The translations under genes and the position numbers were made by a program. Below are positions 54,034 to 63,380 of a stretch of DNA of 64,000 nucleotides, in pieces; position 1 is the first letter of the stretch; the number at the start of each line of letters is the position of its first letter. The notes below the pieces were generated by a model. The model worked only from the letters and a program-made list of their open reading frames with translations. It had not been told where the DNA came from and did not search any database. This DNA is from Romboutsia weinsteinii (lineage in GTDB: Bacteria; Bacillota; Clostridia; Peptostreptococcales; Peptostreptococcaceae): NCBI RefSeq assembly GCF_002250835.2, contig NZ_NOJY02000018.1, positions 1 through 64,000 of the forward strand. The letters run 5' to 3'.

Positions 54034-54660
54034 ATGACAATGGAAGATTTAATATCTAAAAAGGATTTATTGGAACAAACTAATATTTCTTATGGTCAAC
54101 TATATAGATGGAAGAGGAAAAATATAATTCCAGAAGATTGGTTCATAAAAAAATCAACATTTACTGGTCAAGAAACATTTTTCCCGAAGGAGAAAATATT
54201 AGAAAGAATAGATTTAATCTTATCTATGAAGGATGATGTATCTTTAGATGATATAGCAAATATGTTTGAAAAGAAAGAAGTTAAAAGAGAATTTAGTATG
54301 GACTTTCTTATTGAGAAAAAAGCTATAGGTATATATACTAAGGATATATTTTTAAACATATATAACAATGATAAAGAAATAGGCAAAAAAGAGCTTTTAA
54401 TAATTAATATAATCGAAAAATTCTTGGTAAACTCACTTATAACCTTAGATGAGTTAAAAACTATGATACCGATGATAGAAGAGAACTTTAAAGAAATTTT
54501 TAATGATAATGGAAAGATATACTTATTTAGGAAACTTGGAGTACCTTTTGTAATAGGATGTAAAGACTATAAACAGGTGGTATTTGATAAAAATATGGTA
54601 AAGATTATAGAGGTAGATTTAATAAAGGAAATAAGTGAAATAAGTAGAAAGTTAATATAG
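54034..54660 (+). CDS. YhbD/DUF4004-like HTH protein
   Basis: A 208-residue protein with an N-terminal MerR-like HTH (LISKKDLLEQTNISYGQLYRWKRKNIIPEDWF) followed by an alpha-helical region and no canonical ligand domain. It resembles Bacillus subtilis YhbD (DUF4004), which is encoded beside the bactofilin-like genes. It could repress the operon through the TAACAATGTTA sites at 52408-52418 and 52443-52453. A start at ATG 54034 fits, with TAAGGAGG upstream; 6 bp from the preceding gene. Confidence 0.82.
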   Translation: MTMEDLISKKDLLEQTNISYGQLYRWKRKNIIPEDWFIKKSTFTGQETFFPKEKILERIDLILSMKDDVSLDDIANMFEKKEVKREFSMDFLIEKKAIGIYTKDIFLNIYNNDKEIGKKELLIINIIEKFLVNSLITLDELKTMIPMIEENFKEIFNDNGKIYLFRKLGVPFVIGCKDYKQVVFDKNMVKIIEVDLIKEISEISRKLI

Positions 54661-54687
54661 TTAGTAAGATTAGGAGGTAGCTGGGGA

Positions 54688-55983
54688 TTGATAGAGAATA
54701 ATTTAGAAAAGATAAAAGAGGGGCGCTGTAATAAATTATGGAATAAAAACTTTTTTCTTCTATGGCAAGGTCAATTAGTATCTTGCCTAGGTGATGCTCT
54801 GTATTCTATAGCACTTGGATTTTGGGTGCTAGAAAAGACTGGGTCATCTGGCATAATGGGGGTAGTAATGGCATCAATCACTATACCTAGAATAATACTT
54901 GGACCATTTGCTGGAGTTATAGTAGATAGGTTTGACAGGAAGAAAATAATATTACTTGGAGACTTCATAAGAGGACTTGGAATGATATTTGTTGCATATG
55001 GAGCGTTTCAAGGATTCTTAGAAGTATGGATGGTTTTAGTCGTAGGTATTATCTGCGGAGCATCATCAGCATTTTTTAATCCATCAGTAATGTCTGTTAT
55101 GCCAGATATTGTTCCAACAGATAAATTAATTCAAGCCAATTCAGCATATCAAATGGCAACTAGTACTACCAATTTAATAGGAAGCATGTCCGGTGGATTC
55201 TTATTTTCAATACTTGGTGCCCCCGTTATGTTTTTAATAAATGGGGTTTCATATTTAATTTCGTCTTTTACAGAAGTATTTATATCTGTTCCCAAAGTAA
55301 AGCATGACAAAAAACATTTAACTTTAAAAGAAGATTTTGTAGATGGTTTCAAATTTATAGCAAAACTAAAAGGTCTATTAGCTCTTATAGGTGTTGCTAC
55401 TATTCTAAACTTTTTATTTGGAATATTTAGCGTACTCCTTATGCCATGGTTTAGTCAAGAAGCCAGTTTAGGTGTAGTTAAGTATGGAATTATGAGTGGT
55501 GTAAATAGCTTTGGAATGGTATGTTCAATGCTTTTATTATCATTAATAAAAATTAAAACAAATAAGAAGTTTATTATATATGTGACAACATTATTTGGAT
55601 CTGTAAGTTCTGCATTTTTAGGAACACTAAGCAATAATTTTTATGGTATTTGTATATTTTATTTTTTATGCTTTGGATTTATGGCAATTAGTAATACTAT
55701 AACAAATTCCACTATTCAAATAATAGTACCTCAAAATATGAGAGGAAAGGTAAATTCACTTTTAGTTACTGCATGTACATCAATACAGCCATTAGGGATT
55801 TTATTTGGAGGATTACTAGGTGATTATTTCCATCCTAGAAATATTATATTAGTAGCTTTTGCTATTTCTATCGTTTTAGTACCACCATTATTTTTATTCA
55901 AGTCAACTAAGAAAGTATTAAACTATGACCCAGATAAAAATACCTTAGATGAGATACAATCTAGTCTTAAAATAAAAGAGTAA
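54688..55983 (+). CDS. MFS transporter (MefE/enterobactin-exporter-like)
   Basis: A 431-residue major facilitator with 12 predicted segments. It carries NFFLLWQGQLVSCLGDALYSIALGFWVLE and GVIVDRFDRKKIILLGDFIRG, the cytosolic loop motif of the macrolide-efflux/EntS-like subfamily (Mef), and a second half beginning near LKGLLALIGVATILNF. Substrate unknown. The TTG start is preceded by TAGGAGG. It is 27 bp after the YhbD-like gene, so it may be coregulated with the bactofilins, an uncommon pairing. Confidence 0.88.
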   Translation: MIENNLEKIKEGRCNKLWNKNFFLLWQGQLVSCLGDALYSIALGFWVLEKTGSSGIMGVVMASITIPRIILGPFAGVIVDRFDRKKIILLGDFIRGLGMIFVAYGAFQGFLEVWMVLVVGIICGASSAFFNPSVMSVMPDIVPTDKLIQANSAYQMATSTTNLIGSMSGGFLFSILGAPVMFLINGVSYLISSFTEVFISVPKVKHDKKHLTLKEDFVDGFKFIAKLKGLLALIGVATILNFLFGIFSVLLMPWFSQEASLGVVKYGIMSGVNSFGMVCSMLLLSLIKIKTNKKFIIYVTTLFGSVSSAFLGTLSNNFYGICIFYFLCFGFMAISNTITNSTIQIIVPQNMRGKVNSLLVTACTSIQPLGILFGGLLGDYFHPRNIILVAFAISIVLVPPLFLFKSTKKVLNYDPDKNTLDEIQSSLKIKE

Positions 55984-55990
55984 GATAAAA

Positions 55991-56034
55991 GGCAGGTAAA
56001 TAACCTTGATTATTCACCTGCTATTTTATTACTT
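55991..56034. terminator. Bidirectional terminator between MFS and small gene
   Basis: A 12-position stem GCAGGTAAATAA / TTATTCACCTGC (one mismatch), 6-nt loop, T-rich on both strands, between convergent genes. Confidence 0.85.
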
Positions 56035-56388
56035 ACGGCCTCTTTTATTTGCATAAAATGGAACATTTTTTTGATTAGATGTCTTAGAATCTTTTAAAGA
56101 TTTACTTGCTGAAGTTTTTTTAGGCTTTGAAGCATCGTCAGTAACTATCTTGTTTGATAATGTATCCATGATAGCTTTATGAATAACGCTAGCAGTTCCT
56201 GATTTATTAATAAATCCACTTGAAGTTTCAGTAACTATTGCTAAATCGTAATAGTCAACACCTCTTATTTCATCCTTGAAATTAATATAAAATGCGTATT
56301 TTCCACATTTACTATGTAGTATAAGACTCTCTTCATCAAGAGCAATCTTACCAAATAAACTTAAATCATCAAATTGTAATAAATCCAT
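56029..56388 (-). CDS. Small basic-tailed protein of unknown function
   Basis: A 119-residue protein with a structured N-terminal part (about 1-75, DLLQFDDLSLFGKIALDEESLILHS; DEIRGVDYYDLAIVTETSSG) and a low-complexity basic tail (KPKKTSASKSLKDSKTSNQK, ending in NKRGRK) that could bind nucleic acid or acidic polymers. The ATG at 56388 follows AAAAGGTG on the - strand; a start six codons upstream lacks a site. No recognised family. It faces a long AT-rich region. Confidence 0.65.
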   Translation of the reverse strand: MDLLQFDDLSLFGKIALDEESLILHSKCGKYAFYINFKDEIRGVDYYDLAIVTETSSGFINKSGTASVIHKAIMDTLSNKIVTDDASKPKKTSASKSLKDSKTSNQKNVPFYANKRGRK

Positions 56389-56691
56389 TATTTTCACCTT
56401 TTCCATCGTTTTTTCTTTTAATTATTATTATGTATAAAAATAATAATCTTATTATACTACAGATTAAGAATAAGTATTTAATATATTTTATAGATAAAGA
56501 GATTAGTAATATATTAAATTAAAATATTTATTATATTTAGGATAAATCTTGTGTTTTTATCAGTAATTTAAGCTTAAAATTATAATCGAAAAAATTTATT
56601 TATATAGTGGAATTTAACTAATGCTTAACATAAATATATAATAAGTTGTGCTACAATAATGTGAAAATATATTCTATTCAAGGAGGAAATA
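56389..56691. other. AT-rich intergenic region without recognisable genes
   Basis: About 300 bp between divergent genes. It is very AT-rich, with no open frame having a ribosome site and no strong inverted repeat. It must hold the promoters of both the small - strand gene and the CorC-like gene, but none of the candidate -35/-10 pairs stands out. Confidence 0.6.
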
Positions 56692-58002
56692 ATGAATAAT
56701 CTAGACTCAGACCTCGGGAGGATCATCCCTCAGTTAATTTTAATTGCTTTACTTACAGCTATTAATGGATTTTTTGCATCGGCTGAAATGGCTATTGTTT
56801 CTGTTAATAGGAATAAAGTTAAAAAATTAAGTGAGGAGGGAAATCCCAAAGCCAAACTACTAGAAAAACTTATAAGCAAACCTAGCGATTTTCTATCAAC
56901 AATTCAAATAGGTATAACACTTGCAGGATTCTTTTCAAGTGCTTCAGCAGCAACTGGAATATCAGGGTATATATCTAATATAATAAGACCTTTAAATATT
57001 TTGTATTATAATGAAATTTCAATGATAGGAGTAACACTTTTACTTTCATATATTACACTAGTATTTGGGGAGTTAGTTCCTAAAAGAATAGCACTAAAAA
57101 AAGCCGAAAGTATAGCTTTATTTTCTGTTAAATTCATTTATTTTATTTCAATAATTGCAAAGCCATTTATAAAAGTATTAACAGTATCTACTGGGTTAGT
57201 ATTAAAACTAACAGGTAATAATACTTTAGATATTGAAGAAAAAGTATCTGAAGAAGAAATTAGATATATGGTAGAAAAGTGTGAGCATGATGGATGTATT
57301 GATGATGATGAAAAACAAATGATATATGGAGTATTTGAGCTAAAAGATAGAACAGCTAAAGAGATTATGACATCAAGAAAAGATACATTTTTAATAAATA
57401 TAGATGATGAGATAGAATCTATATTAGACAGTATTTTGGATCTAAACTACTCAAGAGTACCTGTGTATGAGGACAGCATAGATAATATAATCGGTGTCTT
57501 ATATGTTAAAGATTTAATGGTCGAAGCTAGAAAGGTAGGATTTAATAAAATAGATGTCAGAAAAATATTAAATGAGCCATTCTTTGTTCCAGAAACTAAA
57601 AGAACTAATGAATTATTTAAAGTTCTTCAAATAAATAAAATTCATCTTGCATTGTTATTTGATGAATATGGTGGTTTCTCAGGTATAGTAACGATGGAAG
57701 ATTTAATAGAAGAAGTTATGGGTGAAATAGAAGATGAGTATGATTTAGAAAATGATAGTATAAGTAAATTAGATGATAAAAACTTTATCGTAAAGGGATG
57801 CTTATCAGTAAATGATTTCAACGATAAATTTAATATAAATATTAAAACTGGGGATTATGATACTTTAAATGGTTACTTAATAACTGCACTTGGAGAAGTT
57901 CCAACTGAAGCGTTTGAAATTGAGCTAAATAATATAAAATTTAAAGTTATCAAAGTAGAAAATAGAAGAATTGAGGATGTAAGAGTAAGTTTTTTAAATT
58001 AG
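56692..58002 (+). CDS. Hemolysin-family CNNM/CorC membrane protein with CBS pair
   Basis: A 436-residue protein: a DUF21/CNNM transmembrane domain (about 10-190, NGFFASAEMAIVSVNRNKVKKL and FGELVPKRIALKKAE), two CBS motifs (about 215-340, IMTSRKDTF and VPVYEDSIDNIIGVLYVKDL) and a C-terminal CorC_HlyC domain (about 350-436, DYDTLNGYLITALGEVP). Relatives export magnesium or other divalent ions and sense nucleotides through CBS. The ATG follows AAGGAGG. A single gene with terminator at 58015. Confidence 0.9.
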   Translation: MNNLDSDLGRIIPQLILIALLTAINGFFASAEMAIVSVNRNKVKKLSEEGNPKAKLLEKLISKPSDFLSTIQIGITLAGFFSSASAATGISGYISNIIRPLNILYYNEISMIGVTLLLSYITLVFGELVPKRIALKKAESIALFSVKFIYFISIIAKPFIKVLTVSTGLVLKLTGNNTLDIEEKVSEEEIRYMVEKCEHDGCIDDDEKQMIYGVFELKDRTAKEIMTSRKDTFLINIDDEIESILDSILDLNYSRVPVYEDSIDNIIGVLYVKDLMVEARKVGFNKIDVRKILNEPFFVPETKRTNELFKVLQINKIHLALLFDEYGGFSGIVTMEDLIEEVMGEIEDEYDLENDSISKLDDKNFIVKGCLSVNDFNDKFNINIKTGDYDTLNGYLITALGEVPTEAFEIELNNIKFKVIKVENRRIEDVRVSFLN

Positions 58003-58014
58003 AAATGAGTGAAA

Positions 58015-58047
58015 GAGTATGGACTTTATCAGTTCATACTTTTTTTA
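58015..58047 (+). terminator. Terminator after the CorC-like gene
   Basis: A stem AGTATGGACT / AGTTCATACT (one G-U pair), 6-nt loop, then seven Ts. Confidence 0.87.
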
Positions 58048-58159
58048 TGATAAAATTATATTTTAAAATATATTAGATAAGAAATAGTAACTAAATACTA
58101 TTAGGGCAACTATGGTATAATAAAAAATACTATAACAACGTAAAGAAAGAGATGACAAA

Positions 58160-59605
58160 ATGACAAAAGATAATTTTAAAGATTACAAACTAAGTAGTGA
58201 AATACTAAAATCAATAGATATGCTAAATTTTAAAAGTCCAACAAATGTTCAACAACAAGTTATACCAGTTGCTTTAGAAGATAAGGATATACTTGTTAAG
58301 TCACAAACTGGAAGTGGAAAAACAGCAGCTTTCGCAATTCCTGTGTGCGAGATGGTAGATTGGAATGAAAATAAGCCTCAAGCACTTATACTTACACCAA
58401 CTAGAGAACTAGCAATTCAAGTTAAAGAAGATGTATTTAATATAGGGAGATTTAAGAGAATAAAAGTACCTGCACTTTATGGTAAATCATCATTTGCTAT
58501 ACAAGAAAAAGAGTTAAAGCAAAAGACACACGTTGTAGTCGGTACTCCTGGTAGAACAATTGACCATATTAAAGAAGGAAGCTTTATTACAGAAAATATT
58601 AAATATCTTGTAATAGATGAAGCTGATGAAATGCTTAGTATGGGATTTATTGAACAAATTGAAGAGATAATAAGTTATCTACCAACTAATCGTGTGACTA
58701 TGTTGTTCTCAGCAACTATGCCTGATGATATAGATGCACTTAGCAAAAAATATATGAACAATCCAACTAAGATTGAGATAAAATCAAAGACATTAACAGT
58801 AGATAGAATTCAACAAGATGGATACAGAATAGAAGAAACAGGAAAGTTAAATTTATTAAGAGATATAACAATTATAGAAAATCCAGATAGCTGTGTTATT
58901 TTCTGTAACACTCAACAAAAAGTAGACGCACTATACACAGATCTAAAGAAACTTAAATATACTTGCGATAAAATACATGGTGGTATGGAGCAAGAGGATA
59001 GAATAAAGGTTATGAATAATTTTAGAAAGGGATACTTTAGATACTTAATAGCAACTGATGTAGCTGCTAGAGGTATAGATGTAGATAGTGTAACGCATGT
59101 AATAAATTATGATGTACCACATCTAAGAGAAAATTATGTCCATAGAATAGGTAGAACTGGCCGTGGTGGGAAAGATGGTAGAGCAATTACTTTTATTATG
59201 AGATCAGACGAGAGGCGTATGTTTGAAATACATTCATACACAGGAAAAGAGATTACATTAAAAAAGATTCCAAGTAAAAGATTAGTATCAGAGTTGAAAT
59301 CAGATTTTGAAAAGAAATTAAGTATAAGACCAAAGGTTAAAATAGATAAGGCTGCAAACTTAAGTAAGGATATAATAAAGCTTCATATAAATGCAGGTAA
59401 AAAGACTAAAATGAGACCTGTAGATATAGTTGGAACTCTTTGTAGCATAGAAGGGATGACGGCACAAGATATAGGGGTTATAAGCGTACTTGATGTTTCT
59501 ACTTACGTTGAAATATTAAATAACAAAGGTGAAATGGTTCTAAAGGATTTACAAACTAGATATATTAAAGGTAGACCACGTAAGGTAACTAAAGCAGAAA
59601 TGTAG
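58160..59605 (+). CDS. dbpA: DEAD-box RNA helicase DbpA/YxiN type
   Basis: A 481-residue helicase with the full DEAD-box set: Q-motif region [23 protein letters not shown] (Walker A), [20 protein letters not shown], the second RecA-like domain to [10 protein letters not shown], and a C-terminal DbpA RNA-recognition domain (about 405-481, [22 protein letters not shown]). That domain targets the helicase to hairpin 92 of 23S rRNA, so a role in 50S ribosomal subunit assembly is likely. The ATG follows AAAGAGATG. Confidence 0.92.
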   Translation: MTKDNFKDYKLSSEILKSIDMLNFKSPTNVQQQVIPVALEDKDILVKSQTGSGKTAAFAIPVCEMVDWNENKPQALILTPTRELAIQVKEDVFNIGRFKRIKVPALYGKSSFAIQEKELKQKTHVVVGTPGRTIDHIKEGSFITENIKYLVIDEADEMLSMGFIEQIEEIISYLPTNRVTMLFSATMPDDIDALSKKYMNNPTKIEIKSKTLTVDRIQQDGYRIEETGKLNLLRDITIIENPDSCVIFCNTQQKVDALYTDLKKLKYTCDKIHGGMEQEDRIKVMNNFRKGYFRYLIATDVAARGIDVDSVTHVINYDVPHLRENYVHRIGRTGRGGKDGRAITFIMRSDERRMFEIHSYTGKEITLKKIPSKRLVSELKSDFEKKLSIRPKVKIDKAANLSKDIIKLHINAGKKTKMRPVDIVGTLCSIEGMTAQDIGVISVLDVSTYVEILNNKGEMVLKDLQTRYIKGRPRKVTKAEM

Positions 59606-59660
59606 CATATTCGCATTTTTTATGTAATCTGCTATAATTAAAAAGCTTTAATAAAAGAAA

Positions 59661-59675
59661 GAGGTGCTTATCATA
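59661..59675 (+). promoter_or_regulatory. Ribosome site and probable AUA start of the HNH-like gene
   Basis: The site GAGGTG (59661-59666) contains the in-frame GTG at 59664, which cannot serve as both. The codon 6 nt downstream is ATA (59673-59675), followed by Asp-Asn-Tyr. The same 6-nt geometry is found for ATA in cspBA and TTG at 40791. Confidence 0.55.
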
Positions 59676-60353
59676 GATAATTATAAAATAACAAAGAATA
59701 GGTATGAGATTGATGGGGATACGACATTAATAACGATACTTACAAAGAAAAATAAGGAATTAGTAGCAAAGATAGATACAAATAATTTAGAAAAAGTACA
59801 AGAAATGGGAACTTGGTTTGGTGAATGGAATAAGGACTTTAATAGTTACCTAGCTCAAAACTTAACTATAACTAAAAATGGTAAAAAAATAAAAAGTACA
59901 AAAAGAAATCTTCAGTCATTAATATTAGGTACAAATAACGATGCACCAATAAAGCATATTAATGGAGATGTATTAGATAATAGAAGATGCAATTTAGAAA
60001 TCGTAGATAAAAATGCAAAAAATGACTATGAAGAACTAGATGAGAATACTATAGCTGTTATATTAAGAGATAGATATGCAAGAGTACAAGCAAAGGCTTT
60101 AATATCTAAATCAGATTTAGATAGAGTAGTAAATGATGATTACACATGGACGTATTTTAAGGGAAGTAAACAGCCTAAGGTAATAGCTCATACACCTCAG
60201 GGGAAAGTCTATCTAGATACTTATTTAATGAATCCTAGTGAGACTATGAGGACTCATCATATAAACTTAAATCCTTTAGACAACAGAAGATCTAACTTAG
60301 AAAATAAAGAAAAAGAAGTGAAAGAAGAAGTATCTTCTACAGAAGACAAATAA
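59664..60353 (+). CDS. Protein with two HNH-like motifs
   Basis: An up to 229-residue protein. Two related segments (about 95-112 and 195-213) share H-I-N-x(3)-L-D-N-R-R-x-N-L: H98 in IKHINGDVLDNRRCNL and H198-H199 in THHINLNPLDNRRSNL. The second retains the double His seen in HNH endonucleases and the DNR-x2-NL tail; the first has one His. The segment before each (about 5-80 and 125-185) is alike in length, so the protein may be an internal duplication of an HNH homing-type nuclease, possibly without activity. The best start codon is ATA at 59673; GTG 59664 is the upstream limit. Confidence 0.7.
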   Translation: MLIIDNYKITKNRYEIDGDTTLITILTKKNKELVAKIDTNNLEKVQEMGTWFGEWNKDFNSYLAQNLTITKNGKKIKSTKRNLQSLILGTNNDAPIKHINGDVLDNRRCNLEIVDKNAKNDYEELDENTIAVILRDRYARVQAKALISKSDLDRVVNDDYTWTYFKGSKQPKVIAHTPQGKVYLDTYLMNPSETMRTHHINLNPLDNRRSNLENKEKEVKEEVSSTEDK

Positions 60354-60386
60354 TATTTAAGTGATAGATATTCATAATATATAAAA

Positions 60387-60436
60387 AAATAGGTTATGCT
60401 TTAAAATTTAATTTTAAGCATAACCTATTTTTTCGT
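60387..60436 (+). terminator. Intrinsic terminator after the HNH-like gene
   Basis: A perfect 15-bp stem AAATAGGTTATGCTT / AAGCATAACCTATTT with a 14-nt self-complementary loop, followed by TTTCGTTTTT. Confidence 0.9.
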
Positions 60437-60713
60437 TTTTAGTCTTCAGTTAATCAATATATATTCTGCATCATACTTATCTTCTTATACTAAACTTCTA
60501 TATTTACCAATAATTAATAACTATAAAACTTGTAAAAGCAAAGTATTCTATTCTTAAGATAATATATTAGAATGTTTTTTGTGTCAATATGATATGAAGG
60601 AAAAAATCGAAAATTATAATAAAATGTATAAAAATATAAAAATTAGTTGATTTTAAGGTGAAAAATAAAGCTAATATTTAAGTCTAACAATATTGTAATT
60701 ATTATGTTAAACT
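60437..60713. other. Gene-free AT-rich region
   Basis: About 280 bp between the terminator and the AIM24 promoter with no open frame that has a ribosome site and no clear inverted repeat. I see no RNA motif that I can name. It may contain regulatory sites for the AIM24 gene. Confidence 0.5.
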
Positions 60714-60742
60714 TTATCACAATTCTAGAAATAGTGTATAAT
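60714..60742 (+). promoter_or_regulatory. Putative promoter of the AIM24 gene
   Basis: TTATCA (60714-60719), 17-bp spacer and a perfect TATAAT (60737-60742), 50 bp before the ATG at 60792. Confidence 0.6.
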
Positions 60743-60791
60743 TATAATATATTTAGGAAGATTTTACGTAAAAGAATGGGAGATATGGTAG

Positions 60792-61502
60792 ATGTTTACA
60801 TTTGATGTGACTAATGAGTTAATGTGTATAGTTAGAGGTAGTGGGAAGTTCTATGCTAAAAAGGGTGCAATGGTGGCGTATAAGGGAAATTTCAATTTCG
60901 AGAAACTAATACTAGGCCCAAGTAACGGGAAAGGTCTTGCAGGAGCATTGTTTGGTCATGTTCAAAGAAGTTTAACCGGTGAGCAGATGCCAATAATGGT
61001 AGTTGAAGGTCAAGGTGAGATTTATCTTGCTCAAAATGCATATCATGTTGATGTGATAACTATTGACTCAGGAGACTCTATATATGTAGAGAGTGAGAAT
61101 TTATTAGCTTTCTCATCTGAATTAGATTACAGTGTGAAAATGATTGGATCGGGAGTACTATCTCAAAAGGGACTATTTACAACTAATCTAAAAAATAATA
61201 CGAATAGAGAACAACATATTGCTATAATAACAGATGGAAACCCTCTTATATTAGAAGGTCCTTGCTGTGTTGATCCAGATGCATTAGTTGCATGGACGGG
61301 AAGAGAACCTCATGCTAGAGTTGCGCAGTTATCTTGGAAGACATTTATTGGACAAACTTCAGGAGAGTCATATCATATGGAATTTGTTGAGCCAGGTCAG
61401 ATAGTAATAATACAACCATCTGAAAGATTATCAGGATTAAATACAGAAGCAACACCTGCAAGTAGAATGAATTCGGGTGGACTAAGAATCGGAATAGATT
61501 AA
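60792..61502 (+). CDS. AIM24 family protein
   Basis: A 236-residue beta-rich protein of the AIM24/TNF-like trimeric fold: VRGSGKFYAKKGAMVAYKGNF, FGHVQRSLTGEQMPIMVVEGQGEIYLA and SGVLSQKGLFTTNL, with a C-terminal GLRIGID. Bacterial AIM24 proteins have no agreed biochemical function; in yeast mitochondria AIM24 affects inner-membrane organisation. No signal peptide. The start ATG follows GGGAGATATG. A single gene with a good promoter; followed at 120 bp by the acetate transporter. Confidence 0.88.
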   Translation: MFTFDVTNELMCIVRGSGKFYAKKGAMVAYKGNFNFEKLILGPSNGKGLAGALFGHVQRSLTGEQMPIMVVEGQGEIYLAQNAYHVDVITIDSGDSIYVESENLLAFSSELDYSVKMIGSGVLSQKGLFTTNLKNNTNREQHIAIITDGNPLILEGPCCVDPDALVAWTGREPHARVAQLSWKTFIGQTSGESYHMEFVEPGQIVIIQPSERLSGLNTEATPASRMNSGGLRIGID

Positions 61503-61624
61503 TATAAATTATGAATTGATTGATAAACTATCTAATTTAATAAAAATAATAATTACATAATATTTGATAAATAGGGAAAACTTACATATAAACTATATAA
61601 ATAAAGATATATGTAGGAGGAACT

Positions 61625-62233
61625 ATGAACGAAAATAAAGTAAGAATAATAGTAGCTGATCCTTCAGCTTTAGGGCTTTTTGGATTAGCTATAATAACTT
61701 TAGTCGCATCAACTCAAAAATTAGGGTTTACATCAGGAGTATCACTAGTAATTCCATGGGCAATATTCTTAGGAGCAAGTGCCCAATTACTTGCAAGTAT
61801 AAATGATTTTAAGCATAACAATACATTTGGATCAACAGCATTTGGAGCATATGCATTCTTTTGGTATGCAGTTGGATTCACTTGGTTAATACAAAATGGA
61901 GTATTTGGAGTCCAGCTTGCAATAGATACTGATCCTAGACAATTAGGATTTGCATATTTAGGATATTTGATATTTACAATATTTATGACTATAGGAGCAA
62001 TGGAGACTCATAAAGTATTATTCTCTATATTTGTACTTATAGATTTCTTGTTTATTGGATTAACCCTAACATCTTTTGGAATTATGACAGAACTATCTCA
62101 TAAATTAGCAGGTATATCAGAACTATTAATAGCAATTTTTTCTTTTTATGGATGTGGGGCATCAGTTTTAAATGCTCATTTTAATAGAGAGTTTTTACCT
62201 GTAGGAAAATCATTTGGAATATTTAAGAAATAG
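61625..62233 (+). CDS. satP: Acetate/succinate transporter SatP-like (YaaH family)
   Basis: A 202-residue membrane protein with six segments, matching the GPR1/FUN34/YaaH family of acetate channels/transporters: ADPSALGLFGLAIITLVAS (the N-terminal NPAPLGL-like signature), FGSTAFGAYAFFWYAVGF and the conserved FLTLTSFGI-like region (about 138-155). It likely exchanges acetate, the main fermentation product. The ATG follows AGGAGG. Confidence 0.88.
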   Translation: MNENKVRIIVADPSALGLFGLAIITLVASTQKLGFTSGVSLVIPWAIFLGASAQLLASINDFKHNNTFGSTAFGAYAFFWYAVGFTWLIQNGVFGVQLAIDTDPRQLGFAYLGYLIFTIFMTIGAMETHKVLFSIFVLIDFLFIGLTLTSFGIMTELSHKLAGISELLIAIFSFYGCGASVLNAHFNREFLPVGKSFGIFKK

Positions 62234-62331
62234 ATGTAATAATATCCATCGTCTAGACATACACACCCAAATAAAGTATTATAGAAAAAGACAAAATAAT
62301 TAGTACTTTAAGAAATGGGGGGAAGTAGTCC

Positions 62332-63201
62332 ATGGATTTTGACTTAAAAAATGTAGATGGAACTGTAGAAACATTTAAAAATTTAGACTTGAACTCACTT
62401 ATTGAAAAATTGTTAGGGTGGGCTACAACTAATGGATTTAAACTTATTGTAGGATTTCTAATTATATCTATAGGTTTTAAAATAATAAAGAAGTTAGTTA
62501 GCAGAGTTGTAGATTTCTTAGAAAAGAGAGATGTTGACTTAACTCTTAGAAGATTTTTAAAATCTCTAATAACAGGTGCAGCAAAAACTGCATTAGTAAT
62601 TGGTGTTGCTTCAGGATACTGGGGTATGGACCTTACAGGTGTAGCAGCAATAGTTGCTTCTGCTGGGGTTGCAATAGGTCTTGCACTTCAAGGAAGTTTA
62701 TCAAACTTTGCAGGAGGATTTATTATCCTTTTACTTAGACCGTTTAAGGTTGGAGATTATATACAAGCTGCAAGCTATGAAGGTTCAGTTGAGCAAATAG
62801 GAGTATTTTATACCCACTTAGCAACAGTTGACAATAAAGTTATACTAATACCAAATGGAACTTTATCAAACGGAAGCCTAATAAACTATTCTGCTAAAGA
62901 AACAAGAAGAGTAGATTTAACATTTGGTGTAGCGTATGATTCAGATATACTTCATGTAAGAAAAGTATTACAAGAGATAGTCAATAAGCATAAGTTAATA
63001 TTAGATTATCCAGAACCATTTGTAGGAATAATGGAGCATGGACCTAGTTCTGTTAACTTTGTAGTAAGAGTATGGACTCAAACTAGTGATTACTGGAATG
63101 TATACTTTGATTTATTAGAAGAAGTTAAACTAAGATTTGATGAGGAAGAAATAAGTATACCTTATCCTCAAATGGATTTACATTTCAGAAAAGTTGAATA
63201 G
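62332..63201 (+). CDS. mscS: Small-conductance mechanosensitive channel MscS
   Basis: A 289-residue channel with three N-terminal membrane segments (about 30-110), the pore-lining helix in GVAIGLALQGSLSNFAGGF, then PFKVGDYIQ and a C-terminal beta and alpha/beta domain. It opens on membrane tension to release solutes on hypo-osmotic shock. The ATG follows a GGGGGGAAG site. Terminator at 63208. Confidence 0.93.
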   Translation: MDFDLKNVDGTVETFKNLDLNSLIEKLLGWATTNGFKLIVGFLIISIGFKIIKKLVSRVVDFLEKRDVDLTLRRFLKSLITGAAKTALVIGVASGYWGMDLTGVAAIVASAGVAIGLALQGSLSNFAGGFIILLLRPFKVGDYIQAASYEGSVEQIGVFYTHLATVDNKVILIPNGTLSNGSLINYSAKETRRVDLTFGVAYDSDILHVRKVLQEIVNKHKLILDYPEPFVGIMEHGPSSVNFVVRVWTQTSDYWNVYFDLLEEVKLRFDEEEISIPYPQMDLHFRKVE

Positions 63202-63207
63202 TATATT

Positions 63208-63245
63208 ATAGGTAGCCCTAAAATTTTGAGGCTACCTATTTTTAT
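63208..63245 (+). terminator. Terminator after mscS
   Basis: A perfect 10-bp stem ATAGGTAGCC / GGCTACCTAT with a 12-nt loop and a TTTTTAT tail. Confidence 0.9.
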
Positions 63246-63380
63246 ATAAAATTTCTAGTAATAATATATCATCCATAAAATAAATATGATAAAAATTTAA
63301 AATTGTAAGATTAATGTAATAATATTGTAATATTCATGATGTATACTGTAAATATAGATAAAGATAGGGAGGCGGGACAT

